Below, one piece after another: positions 1 to 8,376 of a DNA stretch of 64,000 nucleotides; position 1 is the first letter of the stretch; every line of letters starts with the position of its first letter. The stretch covers positions 782,456 to 846,455 of the forward strand of contig NZ_STGC01000005.1 in NCBI RefSeq assembly GCF_005222805.1, read 5' to 3'. Origin of the DNA: Devosia sp. FKR38 (GTDB taxonomy: Bacteria > Pseudomonadota > Alphaproteobacteria > Rhizobiales > Devosiaceae). The translations under genes were made by a program, and so were the position numbers. The notes beneath the pieces are model-generated. The model did not search any database. It saw only the letters and a program-made list of their open reading frames with translations, and was not told where the DNA came from.

Positions 1-510
1 TGCAAGGCCGGCAATGTCACCAAGACGGCCATTGGCTCGATCCGTATCTTCGATACCGAATCCATCTTTGAAGTCGCGGCCCCCAAGGCCGATGCCTTTG
101 CCCGCAGCGTTGAAAAGAACGGCTCCGGCGAGCGTGGCGTCACCATCTCGGCGGTCGATGGTCCCGGCGAGCGCCGCGTTGGCCCGCCACCTTCGCAGCG
201 CCGTCCGCCCGGCCCGGTGGAACGCTACGATCCCAATGCCCCGCGCCCCGAGCGCGCTGACCGCAAGGCCCGCTATGGCTCGGCTGCACTGAGCCCTGAT
301 GATTTCGAGGCTCCCGCCACCGGTGCCTGGAACCCGGCTGCGGACAGCGCCCCGCGTCCGCCCAAGGCTGATTTTGACAAGCCGCGTCCGCCCAAGGTCA
401 CCAAGGCCCCGGTCAGCAAGGACAAGGGCAAGCCCAAATGGGCCGGCAAGGCTGCCGATGGCGCCCCGCGCGTCAAGGATCACAAGCCCAAGCGCAAGCC
501 GCAGATCTGA
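1..510 (+). CDS. DEAD-box RNA helicase, C-terminal part (partial)
   Basis: The reading frame is open from base 1 and ends at TGA 508-510, so only the last 169 residues are present. The first ~30 residues (GSIRIFDTESIFEV) match the end of the DbpA-type RNA-binding domain found at the C-terminus of CsdA/DeaD-like helicases. After it comes a long basic, proline-rich tail with repeated RPPK and KPK stretches, usual for alphaproteobacterial versions. The protein would remodel structured RNA in the cytoplasm, for example in cold adaptation or ribosome assembly. The helicase core lies outside the window, so the assignment rests on the C-terminal domain alone. A strong intrinsic terminator follows the stop. 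Confidence 0.72.
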   Translation, partial: CKAGNVTKTAIGSIRIFDTESIFEVAAPKADAFARSVEKNGSGERGVTISAVDGPGERRVGPPPSQRRPPGPVERYDPNAPRPERADRKARYGSAALSPDDFEAPATGAWNPAADSAPRPPKADFDKPRPPKVTKAPVSKDKGKPKWAGKAADGAPRVKDHKPKRKPQI

Positions 511-517
511 TCGACAT

Positions 518-541
518 AAAGGGGGCCTCGGCCCCCTTTTC
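518..541 (+). terminator. Intrinsic terminator after the helicase gene
   Basis: A GGGGGCC / GGCCCCC hairpin with a very short loop is followed by TTTT, 8-30 bases after the helicase stop. The A-run on its left side would also let it work on the opposite strand, for the minus-strand gene ending at 541. Confidence 0.85.
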
Positions 542-870
542 TATGGTCTGGCCGCTGGGGCAGTTTCGTCCGCCGCGACCAGTTCGCCCCAGTCGGCCTG
601 CCAGTCGACATCGGCGTCCAATTGTACTTCCACCCGCTCGGCATTGAGAAACCCCATCAGAAACAGCGCATAGGGCAGGGCCTCCAGTGCCGTGTCCGGA
701 GAGATGGGCGTGGGTGTGAACACCCGCAGTCCCCATTGGGGCACCGGCGCGCTGACCACGCAGACCACGCCCGCCCGGTCGGCAAAGATGCGCACCGCGA
801 TAGCATTGCTATCGGCACTGGTTTTGGGAACGCGGTAGAACCGCGGCTTCTGTGGATTATTTGTGCTCAT
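541..870 (-). CDS. Hypothetical protein (109 aa)
   Basis: I do not recognise a family. I chose the ATG at 870 (protein begins MSTNNPQKPRFYRVPK) over an in-frame start 102 bases upstream, because the upstream extension reads like non-coding sequence. No strong ribosome binding site is visible. The protein is a small soluble alpha/beta-looking polypeptide (FYRVPK, VVCVVSAPVPQWGLRVFTP) without signal peptide or membrane segment. Its end runs up against the helicase terminator, and it is transcribed convergently to the helicase. Codon use matches the neighbours, so it is probably a real lineage-specific gene. Confidence 0.5.
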   Translation of the reverse strand: MSTNNPQKPRFYRVPKTSADSNAIAVRIFADRAGVVCVVSAPVPQWGLRVFTPTPISPDTALEALPYALFLMGFLNAERVEVQLDADVDWQADWGELVAADETAPAARP

Positions 871-925
871 CAAGCAGTTACGGAACACGGGTGCGATTGG
901 TTTCGCACTCGGGTGAACCGAACGC

Positions 926-948
926 AAAAAAACCCGTCCACCGCGGGT
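926..948 (-). terminator. Weak terminator-like hairpin on the minus strand
   Basis: Read on the minus strand, ACCCG, a seven-base loop and CGGGT are followed by seven T. It lies upstream of the minus-strand gene ending its 5' end at 870, so it would stop leftward transcripts before that gene. The stem is only 5 bp. Confidence 0.35.
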
Positions 949-1154
949 CCAGCGCCGATCACCCCCTGGCAATCTTGGACCTGGCGTCGGCTCTGGCCAA
1001 AAAATCCGTTCAATTACAAAGTCTTGGCCGGCGCGGCGGACTCAAAATTCGCACCCGCTGAACCAAAGCATGAACGCCGCCCATTCCCAAACGCGATGGC
1101 TCACATCACTGCAATTGCATTGAGGCCAATGCCCGGCTCAGCTACCGTTCGGCT

Positions 1155-3254
1155 ATGAACACCACGCTTGTTTCCCGCACCGTTCGCTCGGTCTGCCCGC
1201 ATGATTGTCCCTCCGCCTGCGCGCTCGATGTCGATGTCATCGATAGCCGCACCATCGGTCGTGTGCGCGGCGCCAAGGACGATCCCTATACGGCGGGCGT
1301 CATCTGCGAGAAGGTCGCCCGCTATGCCGAGCGCGTGCATCATCCCGACCGGCTGACCCAGCCGCTGCGGCGCACCGGCCCCAAGGGCAGTGGCCAATAT
1401 GCGCCCATCAGCTGGGACGAAGCCCTCGACGAAATCGCGCGACGCTTTGCCGCCATCGAGGCCGAACACGGCGCCGAGGCCATCTGGCCCTATTACTATG
1501 CTGGCACCATGGGCCATGTGCACCGCGACGGCATTGACCGCCTGCGCGCCGCCAAGGGCTATTCCCGCCAGTATGACACCATCTGCACCGGCCTGGCCTG
1601 GCCCGGCTTCATCGCCGGCACCGGCCTGTTGGGCGGCGTTAATCCCGAGCAAATGGCCGAGAGCGACTGTGTCGTCATCTGGGGCACCAATGCCGTGCAT
1701 ACCCAGGTCAATGTCATGACCCACGCCATGCGGGCCCGCAAGGAACGTGGCGCCAAGGTCGTGGTCATCGATATCTATGAAACGGCCACCATGGCCCAGG
1801 CCGATCTCGGCCTTATCCTGCGCCCCGGCACCGATGGCGCCCTGGCCGTGGCCGTGATGCACATCCTGCTGCGCGACAATCTCGCCGACCGCGCCTATAT
1901 GGCCCGCTACACCGATTTCAGCCCGGACTTCGAGGCCCATCTGGCCAGCCGCACGCCCGAATGGGCCGCCGAGATCACTGGCCTCAGCGTCGCCGAGATC
2001 ACCCAATTCGCCCATCTGGTCGGCACCACGCCGCGCAGCTATTTCCGCCTGGGCTATGGCTTCACCCGCCAGCGCAATGGCGCCACGGCCATGCACGCCG
2101 CGCTCTGCATTCCGGCCATGACTGGCGCCTGGCAGCACCGTGGCGGCGGCGCCTTCCATTCCAATTCGGGCACCTGGCGGCTCGACAAATCCGCCATCAC
2201 CGGCGCGGCCAGCCAGAAGGGCGATCCGCGCTGGCTCGACATGTCTGAGATCGGCCCGGTGCTGACCGGCGACGCCAAGGCGCTTAAGGGCGGCGGCCCG
2301 GTCATGGCAATGATCGTGCAGAACACCAATCCGGCTTCCGTCGCTCCTGACCAGACGCTGACCCGCGCCGGTCTCTCCCGCGAAGACCTGTTCCTGGTGG
2401 TGCATGAGCAGTTCATGACCGAAACGGCCGCGCTGGCCGATATCGTGCTGCCGGCCACCATGTTCCTCGAACACAATGATTATTACACCCGTGGCGGCCA
2501 CACCCGCGTGCTCTATGGCCCGGCCGTCATCGAGCGGCCGGGCGAGACGCGCTCCAACCACGAGGTCATCAATGCCCTGGCGCTGCGCCTCGGGCTCGAG
2601 GATCCCAGCTTCCACGCCAGCGACCGCGACATTGTCGCCGAGACCTTCCGCCGCTCTGGCTATCCCGCGCTCGACGAAGTCGAAAACACCGGCTTTGTCG
2701 ATCGCGAGCGCCCCGATGCCGAGGCCCGCTTTGCCGATGGCTTTGCCTGGCCGGACAAGCGCTTCCGCTTTGCGCCCGATTGGCAGGGCGCTGCCGATCG
2801 CAAGCAATATCAATGGGTCTGCGACCCCGCCGAGATGCCGCGCTTTGCTGACCATTGGGCCATCACCGAAGCAACGGACGCAACGCACCCCTTCCGCTTG
2901 GCCACCAGCCCGGCGCGGGCTTTCCTCAATTCGAGCTTCAACGAGACCCCCGGCAGCCAGAAGCGCGAAGGCGCGCCCTCGGTCTTCATCCATCCCGATG
3001 ATGCAGCGACGCTGGGCATTGCCGAGGGCGATTTCGTCACGCTGGGCAATCGTCGCGGCCAGGTCGATCTTACCGCACGCATCCGCACGGGCCTGCCCAC
3101 CGGCGTGCTGATCGCCGAGGGCCTGCACCAGAACAAGGCGCATCGCGGCGGCTGGGGCATCAATACGCTGACCAATGCCACGCCCGCGCCGCCCTTTGGC
3201 GGCGCAGCGTTTCACGATGCAGCGGTGTGGATTCGCCGGGCCGATACGGCCTAG
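1155..3254 (+). CDS. Molybdopterin-dependent oxidoreductase (DMSO reductase superfamily)
   Basis: A 699-residue protein with a full molybdopterin oxidoreductase architecture. An N-terminal [4Fe-4S] motif is formed by Cys14, Cys18, Cys22 and Cys51 (CPHDCPSAC). The central Mo-bisMGD domain follows, and Cys144 (TICTG) is a plausible metal ligand. The dinucleotide-binding domain spans ~575-695. There is no Tat signal, so it should be cytoplasmic. Related proteins are annotated as formate dehydrogenase- or biotin sulfoxide reductase-like, but the true substrate cannot be read from sequence. No electron-transfer subunit is adjacent. Its TAG stop overlaps the stop of the convergent TSUP gene by 4 bp, and a putative sulfur-compound exporter next door weakly suggests sulfur metabolism. 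Confidence 0.85.
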   Translation: MNTTLVSRTVRSVCPHDCPSACALDVDVIDSRTIGRVRGAKDDPYTAGVICEKVARYAERVHHPDRLTQPLRRTGPKGSGQYAPISWDEALDEIARRFAAIEAEHGAEAIWPYYYAGTMGHVHRDGIDRLRAAKGYSRQYDTICTGLAWPGFIAGTGLLGGVNPEQMAESDCVVIWGTNAVHTQVNVMTHAMRARKERGAKVVVIDIYETATMAQADLGLILRPGTDGALAVAVMHILLRDNLADRAYMARYTDFSPDFEAHLASRTPEWAAEITGLSVAEITQFAHLVGTTPRSYFRLGYGFTRQRNGATAMHAALCIPAMTGAWQHRGGGAFHSNSGTWRLDKSAITGAASQKGDPRWLDMSEIGPVLTGDAKALKGGGPVMAMIVQNTNPASVAPDQTLTRAGLSREDLFLVVHEQFMTETAALADIVLPATMFLEHNDYYTRGGHTRVLYGPAVIERPGETRSNHEVINALALRLGLEDPSFHASDRDIVAETFRRSGYPALDEVENTGFVDRERPDAEARFADGFAWPDKRFRFAPDWQGAADRKQYQWVCDPAEMPRFADHWAITEATDATHPFRLATSPARAFLNSSFNETPGSQKREGAPSVFIHPDDAATLGIAEGDFVTLGNRRGQVDLTARIRTGLPTGVLIAEGLHQNKAHRGGWGINTLTNATPAPPFGGAAFHDAAVWIRRADTA

Positions 3255-4018
3255 CGATAGGCGCCCCAGAAGAAATAGCCGGTCATGAACACGCCATAGA
3301 CGATCACGGCGAGGCGGATCCACTTGGCGGGAATGCGGTGGGCATTGCGCGCGGCGAGGAAGCCGCCCACCACCACCCCCACCAGGGCGATCGAGCCGTG
3401 ATACCAGTCGATGGAGCCGCTGACTGCAAAGCGCGCCACCGCCACCAGCGCCACAATGCTCGACACATAGAGCTTGAGCCCGTTCATGGCGTGAATATCG
3501 GTCAGCCCCGCTGTGGCGAGGAACGCCAGCAGCAATATGCCGAGCCCCGCATTGAAGAACCCGCCATAGACGCAGACCGCGGCAAGGAACGCCAGCAGCA
3601 GCGCAGAACCGGCCAGCTTCATGCCGCGCCGCCCGCCACCCTGTGCCGCCACAAAGCCATTGATCTTGTTGCCAAAGGCAAACAGCAGCACCGCAAAACC
3701 CATGAGCCATGGGACCACGAGGCTAAACAGCTCGTTGGACACCACCAGCAGCAGTTCCGCGCCGACATAGCCGAACACCGCCGCCACCAGCCCATAGACC
3801 ACCAGGCGATGCTTATGCGCCGCCATGGCATGCCAATAGCCGAACGCGCCGCTCATATAGCCGGGCAGGGCGGCATAGGTGTTGGAGGCATTGGCGATCA
3901 CCGGCGGCACGCCGACCAGCAGCAGCGCCGGGAACACGATGAACGAGCCGCCGCCGGCCAGCGAATTGAGCGCGCCACCGACCAGCCCGGCCAGCAGCAG
4001 GAACAGCGTTTCGATCAT
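3251..4018 (-). CDS. TSUP / TauE-SafE family membrane transporter
   Basis: A 255-residue integral membrane protein with about eight hydrophobic helices and the family hallmark near the N-terminus (GGALNSLAGGGSFIVFPALL). The TSUP family exports or imports sulfite, sulfoacetate and similar organosulfur or carboxylate anions across the inner membrane. I start it at the ATG at 4018 (MIETLF), which has a GGGGAGA ribosome binding site, rather than nine codons upstream. Its stop shares the CTAG tetranucleotide with the convergent oxidoreductase gene. The substrate is unknown. Confidence 0.85.
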   Translation of the reverse strand: MIETLFLLLAGLVGGALNSLAGGGSFIVFPALLLVGVPPVIANASNTYAALPGYMSGAFGYWHAMAAHKHRLVVYGLVAAVFGYVGAELLLVVSNELFSLVVPWLMGFAVLLFAFGNKINGFVAAQGGGRRGMKLAGSALLLAFLAAVCVYGGFFNAGLGILLLAFLATAGLTDIHAMNGLKLYVSSIVALVAVARFAVSGSIDWYHGSIALVGVVVGGFLAARNAHRIPAKWIRLAVIVYGVFMTGYFFWGAYR

Positions 4019-4346
4019 AGTCTCTCCCCGCGCGCCGGCCCCCAACGGGCTCTTGCTCTGTCGCGCATGCCTGCTGCTTACGCGCTTGCGGCGCCCAAGC
4101 CCAACCGATTTGTGTGATCGCGCCCATCACCATTGCTGATCGGCCGGCGCGCTGTGCCGTTGACAAAGCCGGTCTTCAGGCGCATATCCGCCCTCGGTTG
4201 CTGGCACCTGCCGCTCGCCGGAAGTCATTCCGACGGTGAAGTCCAGTCCCGAGCAGACGAACTGATCAGGTTCATCTTTGCGAGGCGCTTCATGGCAATG
4301 CGAGCACCCATGCAACAGTCGCCTCATGCAAATGAGAGGTCCTGTC
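4019..4346. other. Intergenic region, no gene recognised
   Basis: This 328-bp gap separates divergent genes and must hold both their promoters. The short open frames across it have no family resemblance and conflict with each other. I see no convincing RNA gene or repeat. A GAGAGGT ribosome binding site for the downstream gene lies at 4334-4340. Confidence 0.5.
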
Positions 4347-4787
4347 ATGTCGTTTTCACTCGATATCCAATCCGTCCAGACATTGAAGTCCGAAGCCAAG
4401 GCGCTGCGCGAAAGCACTGCCGCTGCTGGGGAATCCATCACCCATGGCGCTGCGCTCGAGCGCGTGGCCCGCACCCACGGCTTCCGGGACTGGAACACCG
4501 CCCGCGCCATGCTGCCCGACCGGGCGCCCATCGCCTTCCAGGTCGGCCAGCGCGTCACCGGCACCTATCTGGACCAGCCCTTCACCGGCAAGCTGATCGG
4601 CGTGCAGCTGCTGGGCGATATGCAGCACAGCACGGTCACCATCATGTTCGACGAACCGGTGAATGTGACGCCCGATTTCATGTTCGCTGCCTTGCGCCAG
4701 CGCGTGGTGGCCACTGTGGACCTGCATGGCGTCTCGCCCGCCATGCGCGGCAATGGGCGGCCGCAGATGGTGCTCAAGCGCGCCTGA
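4347..4787 (+). CDS. Glyoxalase-superfamily-related protein
   Basis: A 146-residue protein. I start it at the ATG at 4347 because GAGAGGT sits seven bases upstream and the protein then opens with MSFSLDIQSVQTLKSEAKAL, the usual start of the small family called glyoxalase superfamily (Glyoxalase_8-like) proteins. The first ~60 residues hold the conserved ALERVARTHGFRDWNTARAM segment. The C-terminal half (GQRVTGTYLDQPFTGKLIGV) looks like a beta-rich domain. No metal-binding triad can be assigned, so an enzymatic glyoxalase role is not supported. It is cytoplasmic and of unknown function. Confidence 0.65.
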   Translation: MSFSLDIQSVQTLKSEAKALRESTAAAGESITHGAALERVARTHGFRDWNTARAMLPDRAPIAFQVGQRVTGTYLDQPFTGKLIGVQLLGDMQHSTVTIMFDEPVNVTPDFMFAALRQRVVATVDLHGVSPAMRGNGRPQMVLKRA

Positions 4788-4920
4788 ACTGCGCCGCATG
4801 CGCGCAACATTTGTGCCGCAGATGCGTCACACGAGGCAAGGCAATCCCGCGCGGTTGCCTTGCCTATCATCGTAAAGCACCGATATAATGGCCGTAACCG
4901 CAACCGTGATTGGAATCGCG

Positions 4921-5619
4921 ATGACGACCCAGACCAAGCCCATAGACGTCTATTCCCTGCCCACGCCCAATGGGCAGAAGGTGCACATCATGCTCGAAGA
5001 GCTCGGTGTCCCCTACGTCTATCACCGCATCGACATCGGCAAGGGCGACCAGTTCAAGCCCGAGTTCCTGGCCATTTCGCCCAACAACAAGATCCCGGCC
5101 ATTGTCGATCCCGAGGGCCCCGATGGTCAGCCGATCTCGATCTTTGAATCCGGCGCGATCCTGAAATATCTCGGCCTCAAGTTCGGCCAATTCTATCCCA
5201 CCGATCCGCGCAAGCAGGTGCAGGTCGATGAATGGCTGTTCTGGCAGGTTGGCGGCTTCGGCCCCATGCTGGGCCAGAACAATCACTTCAGCGTCTATGC
5301 GCCGGAAAAAGTCCCCTATGCCATCAAGCGCTACAGCGACGAGACCCATCGCCTGTTCCGCGTGCTCAACGACCAGCTCAAGGGCAAGGACTATATCGCC
5401 GGCGATTTCTCCATCGCCGATATCGCCAGCATCGGCTGGGCCCAGTCCTGGGAACGCTACGGCATTGACCGCAACGAATTCTCCGCCTTCGGCGCCTGGC
5501 TCGACCGCATGAATGCCCGCCCGGGCGTCGCCAAGGGCCTCAATGTCGGCAAGGACGCGCCCAGCTCCAACCTCGCCACCGACAAGGACGCCCAGAAGGT
5601 GCTGTTCAACCAGCGCTAA
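4921..5619 (+). CDS. Glutathione S-transferase, YfcG/YghU-like (nu class)
   Basis: A 232-residue protein if started at the ATG at 4921, which has GGA upstream. An ATG at 4888 would add 11 residues. The N-terminal thioredoxin fold (1-85) carries TPNGQKV, matching the disulfide-bond-reductase GSTs of E. coli, and the glutathione-contacting Glu76-Ser77 (IFESGAILKYL). The helical C-terminal domain has the typical YIAGDFSIADIAS motif. Members of this class show glutathione-dependent peroxidase and disulfide reductase activity in the cytoplasm. It is a single-gene unit that ends 4 bp from the convergent DUF2147 gene. Confidence 0.88.
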   Translation: MTTQTKPIDVYSLPTPNGQKVHIMLEELGVPYVYHRIDIGKGDQFKPEFLAISPNNKIPAIVDPEGPDGQPISIFESGAILKYLGLKFGQFYPTDPRKQVQVDEWLFWQVGGFGPMLGQNNHFSVYAPEKVPYAIKRYSDETHRLFRVLNDQLKGKDYIAGDFSIADIASIGWAQSWERYGIDRNEFSAFGAWLDRMNARPGVAKGLNVGKDAPSSNLATDKDAQKVLFNQR

Positions 5620-5623
5620 GCCC

Positions 5624-6106
5624 TCACGGGCCGACGCGCACCCAATCTTCGCCCCGGCACACCACGTTGAACAGCAGACACCCGTTCAGCCGCAGCGTGT
5701 CGGGGCCTTTGAGTTCCACAAACCCCTCATAGGTCTTGCCGTCCTGCGGGTTATAGACTGTGCCGGCAAACACCCCCGGCTTGCTCTCGCCGGTGAGTGT
5801 CACGATCTGCAGCCCCAGCATCGGTCGGTCGCGCAGCGCCGGGTCGCTATTGTGCACATCGGTCAAGGTCTCCGGCGACGCCGGCGTGCCATCAGCCCGC
5901 GTCTCGCCGGGCGGCAGCACGATCTTGGCCAGCGTGCCACACAGCCCTTCGGGGCAGGGGGCGATGCGCACCTCCGCGGCCTTCTCCGTGCGCCACAACC
6001 CTTCTATACCGGTCTGCGCCAGCGCCGGCGCTGTGCTCCCCAGGCTCACCAGCGCCACAGCGCCCCAAGTCGACCAAGTCCCCCAAGCCCTTGCCGCCAC
6101 ACCCAT
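5624..6106 (-). CDS. DUF2147 family exported protein
   Basis: A 160-residue protein from the ATG at 6106, which has a GAGGGA ribosome binding site. The longer frame adds 19 unlikely residues. Residues 1-30 form a signal peptide ending ALA-Q. The mature part has the DUF2147 pattern: GLWRTEKAAEVRIAPCPEGLCGTLAKI near the start and YNPQDGKTYEGFVELKGPDTLRLNGC near the end. Four Cys are present that could form disulfides. The family is periplasmic, lipocalin-like in fold and of unknown function. Confidence 0.82.
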   Translation of the reverse strand: MGVAARAWGTWSTWGAVALVSLGSTAPALAQTGIEGLWRTEKAAEVRIAPCPEGLCGTLAKIVLPPGETRADGTPASPETLTDVHNSDPALRDRPMLGLQIVTLTGESKPGVFAGTVYNPQDGKTYEGFVELKGPDTLRLNGCLLFNVVCRGEDWVRVGP

Positions 6107-6322
6107 TGCTGCCAATCCCTCACGCACCGCCGCGCCGGCCCCGACGATTCGGGGCCCGCCCATTTCCCGCCAGTCTTGCCGTCAAATCCCGGCGCTGCCT
6201 AGCCATCGGCAGGGCCCGAAACCCCGCTGCGCAGCCCCCGCGCACACCGGCTGGGGGCAGTCAGGCTTTCCGGCCAAAAACCGCTTGCCATCGCCCCCCA
6301 TGCCCGTTATCCACGCCCTGAC

Positions 6323-6413
6323 GGAGAGGTGGCCGAGTGGCCGAAGGCACGCCCCTGCTAAGGGCGCAGATCTCAAAAGGGTCTCGTGGGTTCGAATCCC
6401 ATCCTCTCCGCCA
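6323..6413 (+). tRNA. tRNA-Ser(GCU)
   Basis: The acceptor stem GGAGAGG (6323-6329) pairs with CCTCTCC (6403-6409), followed by discriminator G and an encoded CCA (6411-6413). The anticodon loop reads CTGCTAA with GCT as anticodon. A long variable arm (class II tRNA) and a standard TTCGAATCC T-loop are present, so it decodes AGC/AGU serine codons. Confidence 0.96.
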
Positions 6414-6492
6414 CTTTCCCCCATTGCAGAGACATGCAGTCGCGGTCGCCACTGGTTTGGGCCATGGCAGTCTCAGGTTGCGCCCGCATCTC

Positions 6493-7236
6493 CTAGACTG
6501 AGGAAGTCTGCGCTGGCACGCCCAGCAGCATGCGGGAGGTGGCTCCGGGCGCCAGGCGCTGCAGAAGCCGCAGCATGCGGACCTGCCCCACCCAGATTTC
6601 CGCGCGGCGCCTGCGCAAGCCGTCAAGGATGGCGGATGCAGCCTTCTGGGCCGATATTTTGCCGCTGCCACGCCCAACGGTCATGTCGGTGTCGACCAGT
6701 GGCAAGACCACTTGGCTGACGAGGCAATCTGTCTGTCTCCGGGCAAGTGCGCGCAGGGCGATGGTGGCATTGGCGAGCCCCGCCTTTGCCGGGCAATAGG
6801 CACCTGCCGACAGCTTCGGCGCAAATGCCAGCGCACTGTTGATGTTGCAGATGAAACCGCCCGGACGGCGGGCAATCGTGTCGAACAACCCATAGGCCAG
6901 CATCAGCGGGGCAACTAGATCGACAGCGACCTCTGACCGTACCAGCCGGGCCAGGTCGGCAGGCGCCAACCGGGTGAGATCCGCTTCGGTTTGAAGCGCC
7001 GCATTGTTGATGAGCCCGCTAGGGTGCAGGGGGATCAGCCGCGCGACCAGCGCTGCCACATCGTCGGGGACGGACAGGTCGCATGAGACGAACTGGAAGT
7101 TCGGCCCCTCGGCAAGGTCGGGGCGCTCCCGGGCAACCCCGACAACGCTGGTGCCCTGGGCCAGCAATTGGCGCACCAAGGCGTAGCCGACGCCGCGGCT
7201 GGCGCCGGTGACGATGATCGGGCGTGCGTCAATCAT
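6493..7236 (-). CDS. SDR family oxidoreductase
   Basis: A 247-residue short-chain dehydrogenase started at the ATG at 7236, with GGAG upstream. The Rossmann motif TGASRGVG is at 10-17, NNAA at 78-81, and the catalytic Ser134, Tyr147 and Lys151 (YCPAK) are all present, so it should be an active NAD(P)-dependent oxidoreductase. The substrate is unknown. It overlaps the upstream darcynin-family gene by 8 bp and is translationally coupled to it. The pair is divergent from a TetR regulator and probably controlled by it. Confidence 0.85.
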   Translation of the reverse strand: MIDARPIIVTGASRGVGYALVRQLLAQGTSVVGVARERPDLAEGPNFQFVSCDLSVPDDVAALVARLIPLHPSGLINNAALQTEADLTRLAPADLARLVRSEVAVDLVAPLMLAYGLFDTIARRPGGFICNINSALAFAPKLSAGAYCPAKAGLANATIALRALARRQTDCLVSQVVLPLVDTDMTVGRGSGKISAQKAASAILDGLRRRRAEIWVGQVRMLRLLQRLAPGATSRMLLGVPAQTSSV

Positions 7237-7570
7237 GGTGCGTCTCCGCCTCGTAGGTCTGCCACCCATCCTCGATGGCGGGCAGGATGGCGATCAGCTC
7301 GAAAAAGGGCTGGGCGAACAGCGCCGTGTCGCGCAGGCGCTCGATGGTGTGGTTGAGCGCGCGGGGGGAGGGCACGCTGAGCATCCAGATATCGGAACAC
7401 ATGGCCGAAAAGGCTTCGCAGTCAAACTGGCGAAAGGTGACATCGGGTTCGATCGGAGCCGCAGTGGCGCCGATGCTGCGCCGTTCGGCGTGCGGCAGGG
7501 CGAGCCAGGCGGGCAGGGCCCGTACGAGGATGAACACGGTGAGAGCCTGGTTCTTGTCAGTCTGTGCCAT
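7229..7570 (-). CDS. Darcynin-family protein
   Basis: A 113-residue protein resembling the darcynin family (domain of unknown function): TVFILVRALPAWLALPHAERR, a central FDCEAFSAMCSDIWML and a terminal FFELIAILPAIEDGW. It appears to be a small ferredoxin-like alpha/beta barrel protein, cytoplasmic, with no known reaction. It is the first gene of a two-gene operon with an SDR enzyme. Its promoter is predicted at 7613-7640 and overlaps a TetR-type inverted repeat, which suggests an inducible detoxification or small-molecule modification role. Confidence 0.7.
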   Translation of the reverse strand: MAQTDKNQALTVFILVRALPAWLALPHAERRSIGATAAPIEPDVTFRQFDCEAFSAMCSDIWMLSVPSPRALNHTIERLRDTALFAQPFFELIAILPAIEDGWQTYEAETHHD

Positions 7571-7589
7571 GGATGGAGCCTTTCAGTGC

Positions 7590-7617
7590 TTGCTGTTGCG
7601 GCGACAACGCCTATAAT
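7590..7617 (+). promoter_or_regulatory. Predicted promoter of the TetR gene
   Basis: TTGCTG (7590-7595), a 16-bp spacer and a perfect TATAAT (7612-7617). The predicted transcription start falls inside or next to the inverted repeat at 7618-7631, as expected for autorepression. Confidence 0.6.
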
Positions 7618-7640
7618 CGAGCAATCACTCGGTTTTCCAA
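7613..7640 (-). promoter_or_regulatory. Predicted promoter of the darcynin-SDR operon
   Basis: On the minus strand TTGGAA (7635-7640), a 16-bp spacer and GATTAT (7613-7618). The spacer contains the inverted repeat 7618-7631, so a bound repressor would block RNA polymerase. Confidence 0.45.
7618..7631. promoter_or_regulatory. Putative TetR operator (inverted repeat)
   Basis: CGAG, six bases (CAATCA), CTCG: a short inverted repeat between divergent start codons at 7570 and 7657, lying across both predicted promoters. Its position is typical of a local TetR operator. Confidence 0.5.
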
Positions 7641-7656
7641 CTCGCATAGGCGTGCC

Positions 7657-8301
7657 ATGCCGCAAGAGGTCGCCAAGTCCCCGGCAGAACAGCGAAAAAT
7701 CCCGCGGCAGCAGCGCGCGCTGGCCACCTGTGCGGCCATTGTCGAGGCGGCGGCTCGCATTCTTGAGGCTCAGGGAGAGGCCGCGCTCAACACCAATCGC
7801 GTGGCCGAGGTTGCCGGCGTCAGCATCGGCACGCTCTACCAATATTATCCGGACAAGACGGCCATTCTGGTCGCTTTGGTCCGGCGCGAACGCGAAATGT
7901 TTCTGGGCCGGCTACAGGCTATTCCGGCCGATGGAGCCGATGCGTTCGATGCCATGATTGCCGAGGCGATCGGCCACCAGTTTGCCCGCCCCAGGCTTGC
8001 GCTGGCCATCGAGCGGCTTGAGCCCATGCTGGCGCTCGACAGCGAGGCCGCCGAAATGGCGCAGCAGATTGCCGATCTGTCGGCGCAGCGCCTGGTGGCC
8101 CGGTTCGGCGCCCTGGCGCCAAGCGACCTGGTGACCGGCGTGATTATCGCGCGATCGCTGATCAATGCCGCTGCCGAAGGTGTCTTGCCGACAGAGATGC
8201 TGACGGATCGCGTCGGGCAGGCCGTTGCCGGCTTTCTGGAGCGGGTTGGGCATCGATCTGACGCCGCAGGCCATTCAGCGCTGTCTGCACGTCAATCGTA
8301 A
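7657..8301 (+). CDS. TetR/AcrR family transcriptional regulator
   Basis: A 214-residue regulator from the ATG at 7657. The upstream in-frame extension would cover the promoter, so I reject it. The N-terminal TetR helix-turn-helix covers ~28-68 (TNRVAEVAGVSIGTLYQYYPDK). The C-terminal ligand-binding region is helical with no recognisable effector signature. It is divergent from, and probably represses, the darcynin-SDR operon and itself through the inverted repeat at 7618-7631. A bidirectional terminator follows. Confidence 0.88.
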   Translation: MPQEVAKSPAEQRKIPRQQRALATCAAIVEAAARILEAQGEAALNTNRVAEVAGVSIGTLYQYYPDKTAILVALVRREREMFLGRLQAIPADGADAFDAMIAEAIGHQFARPRLALAIERLEPMLALDSEAAEMAQQIADLSAQRLVARFGALAPSDLVTGVIIARSLINAAAEGVLPTEMLTDRVGQAVAGFLERVGHRSDAAGHSALSARQS

Positions 8302-8313
8302 CCCCAAAACACC

Positions 8314-8338
8314 AATGGCGGCCACCAAGGCCGCCATT
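8314..8338. terminator. Bidirectional intrinsic terminator
   Basis: AATGGCGGCC, loop ACCAA, GGCCGCCATT: a perfect 10-bp stem between the convergent TetR and GH28 genes, with A/T-rich ends on both sides. Confidence 0.75.
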
Positions 8339-8376
8339 TGTATGTTTCATCGCTCTGGGCCGTCGCCGACGAGCCC

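Noticed and set aside
1101..3710. A very long minus-strand open frame (869 codons) opposite the oxidoreductase gene.
   Set aside because: It is antisense to a clearly recognisable enzyme, has no family resemblance and is a by-product of high GC content.
6323..8301. tRNA-Ser as an integration site for the adjacent TetR/darcynin/SDR cassette.
   Set aside because: No integrase, no direct repeat of the tRNA 3' end and no change in base composition are visible.
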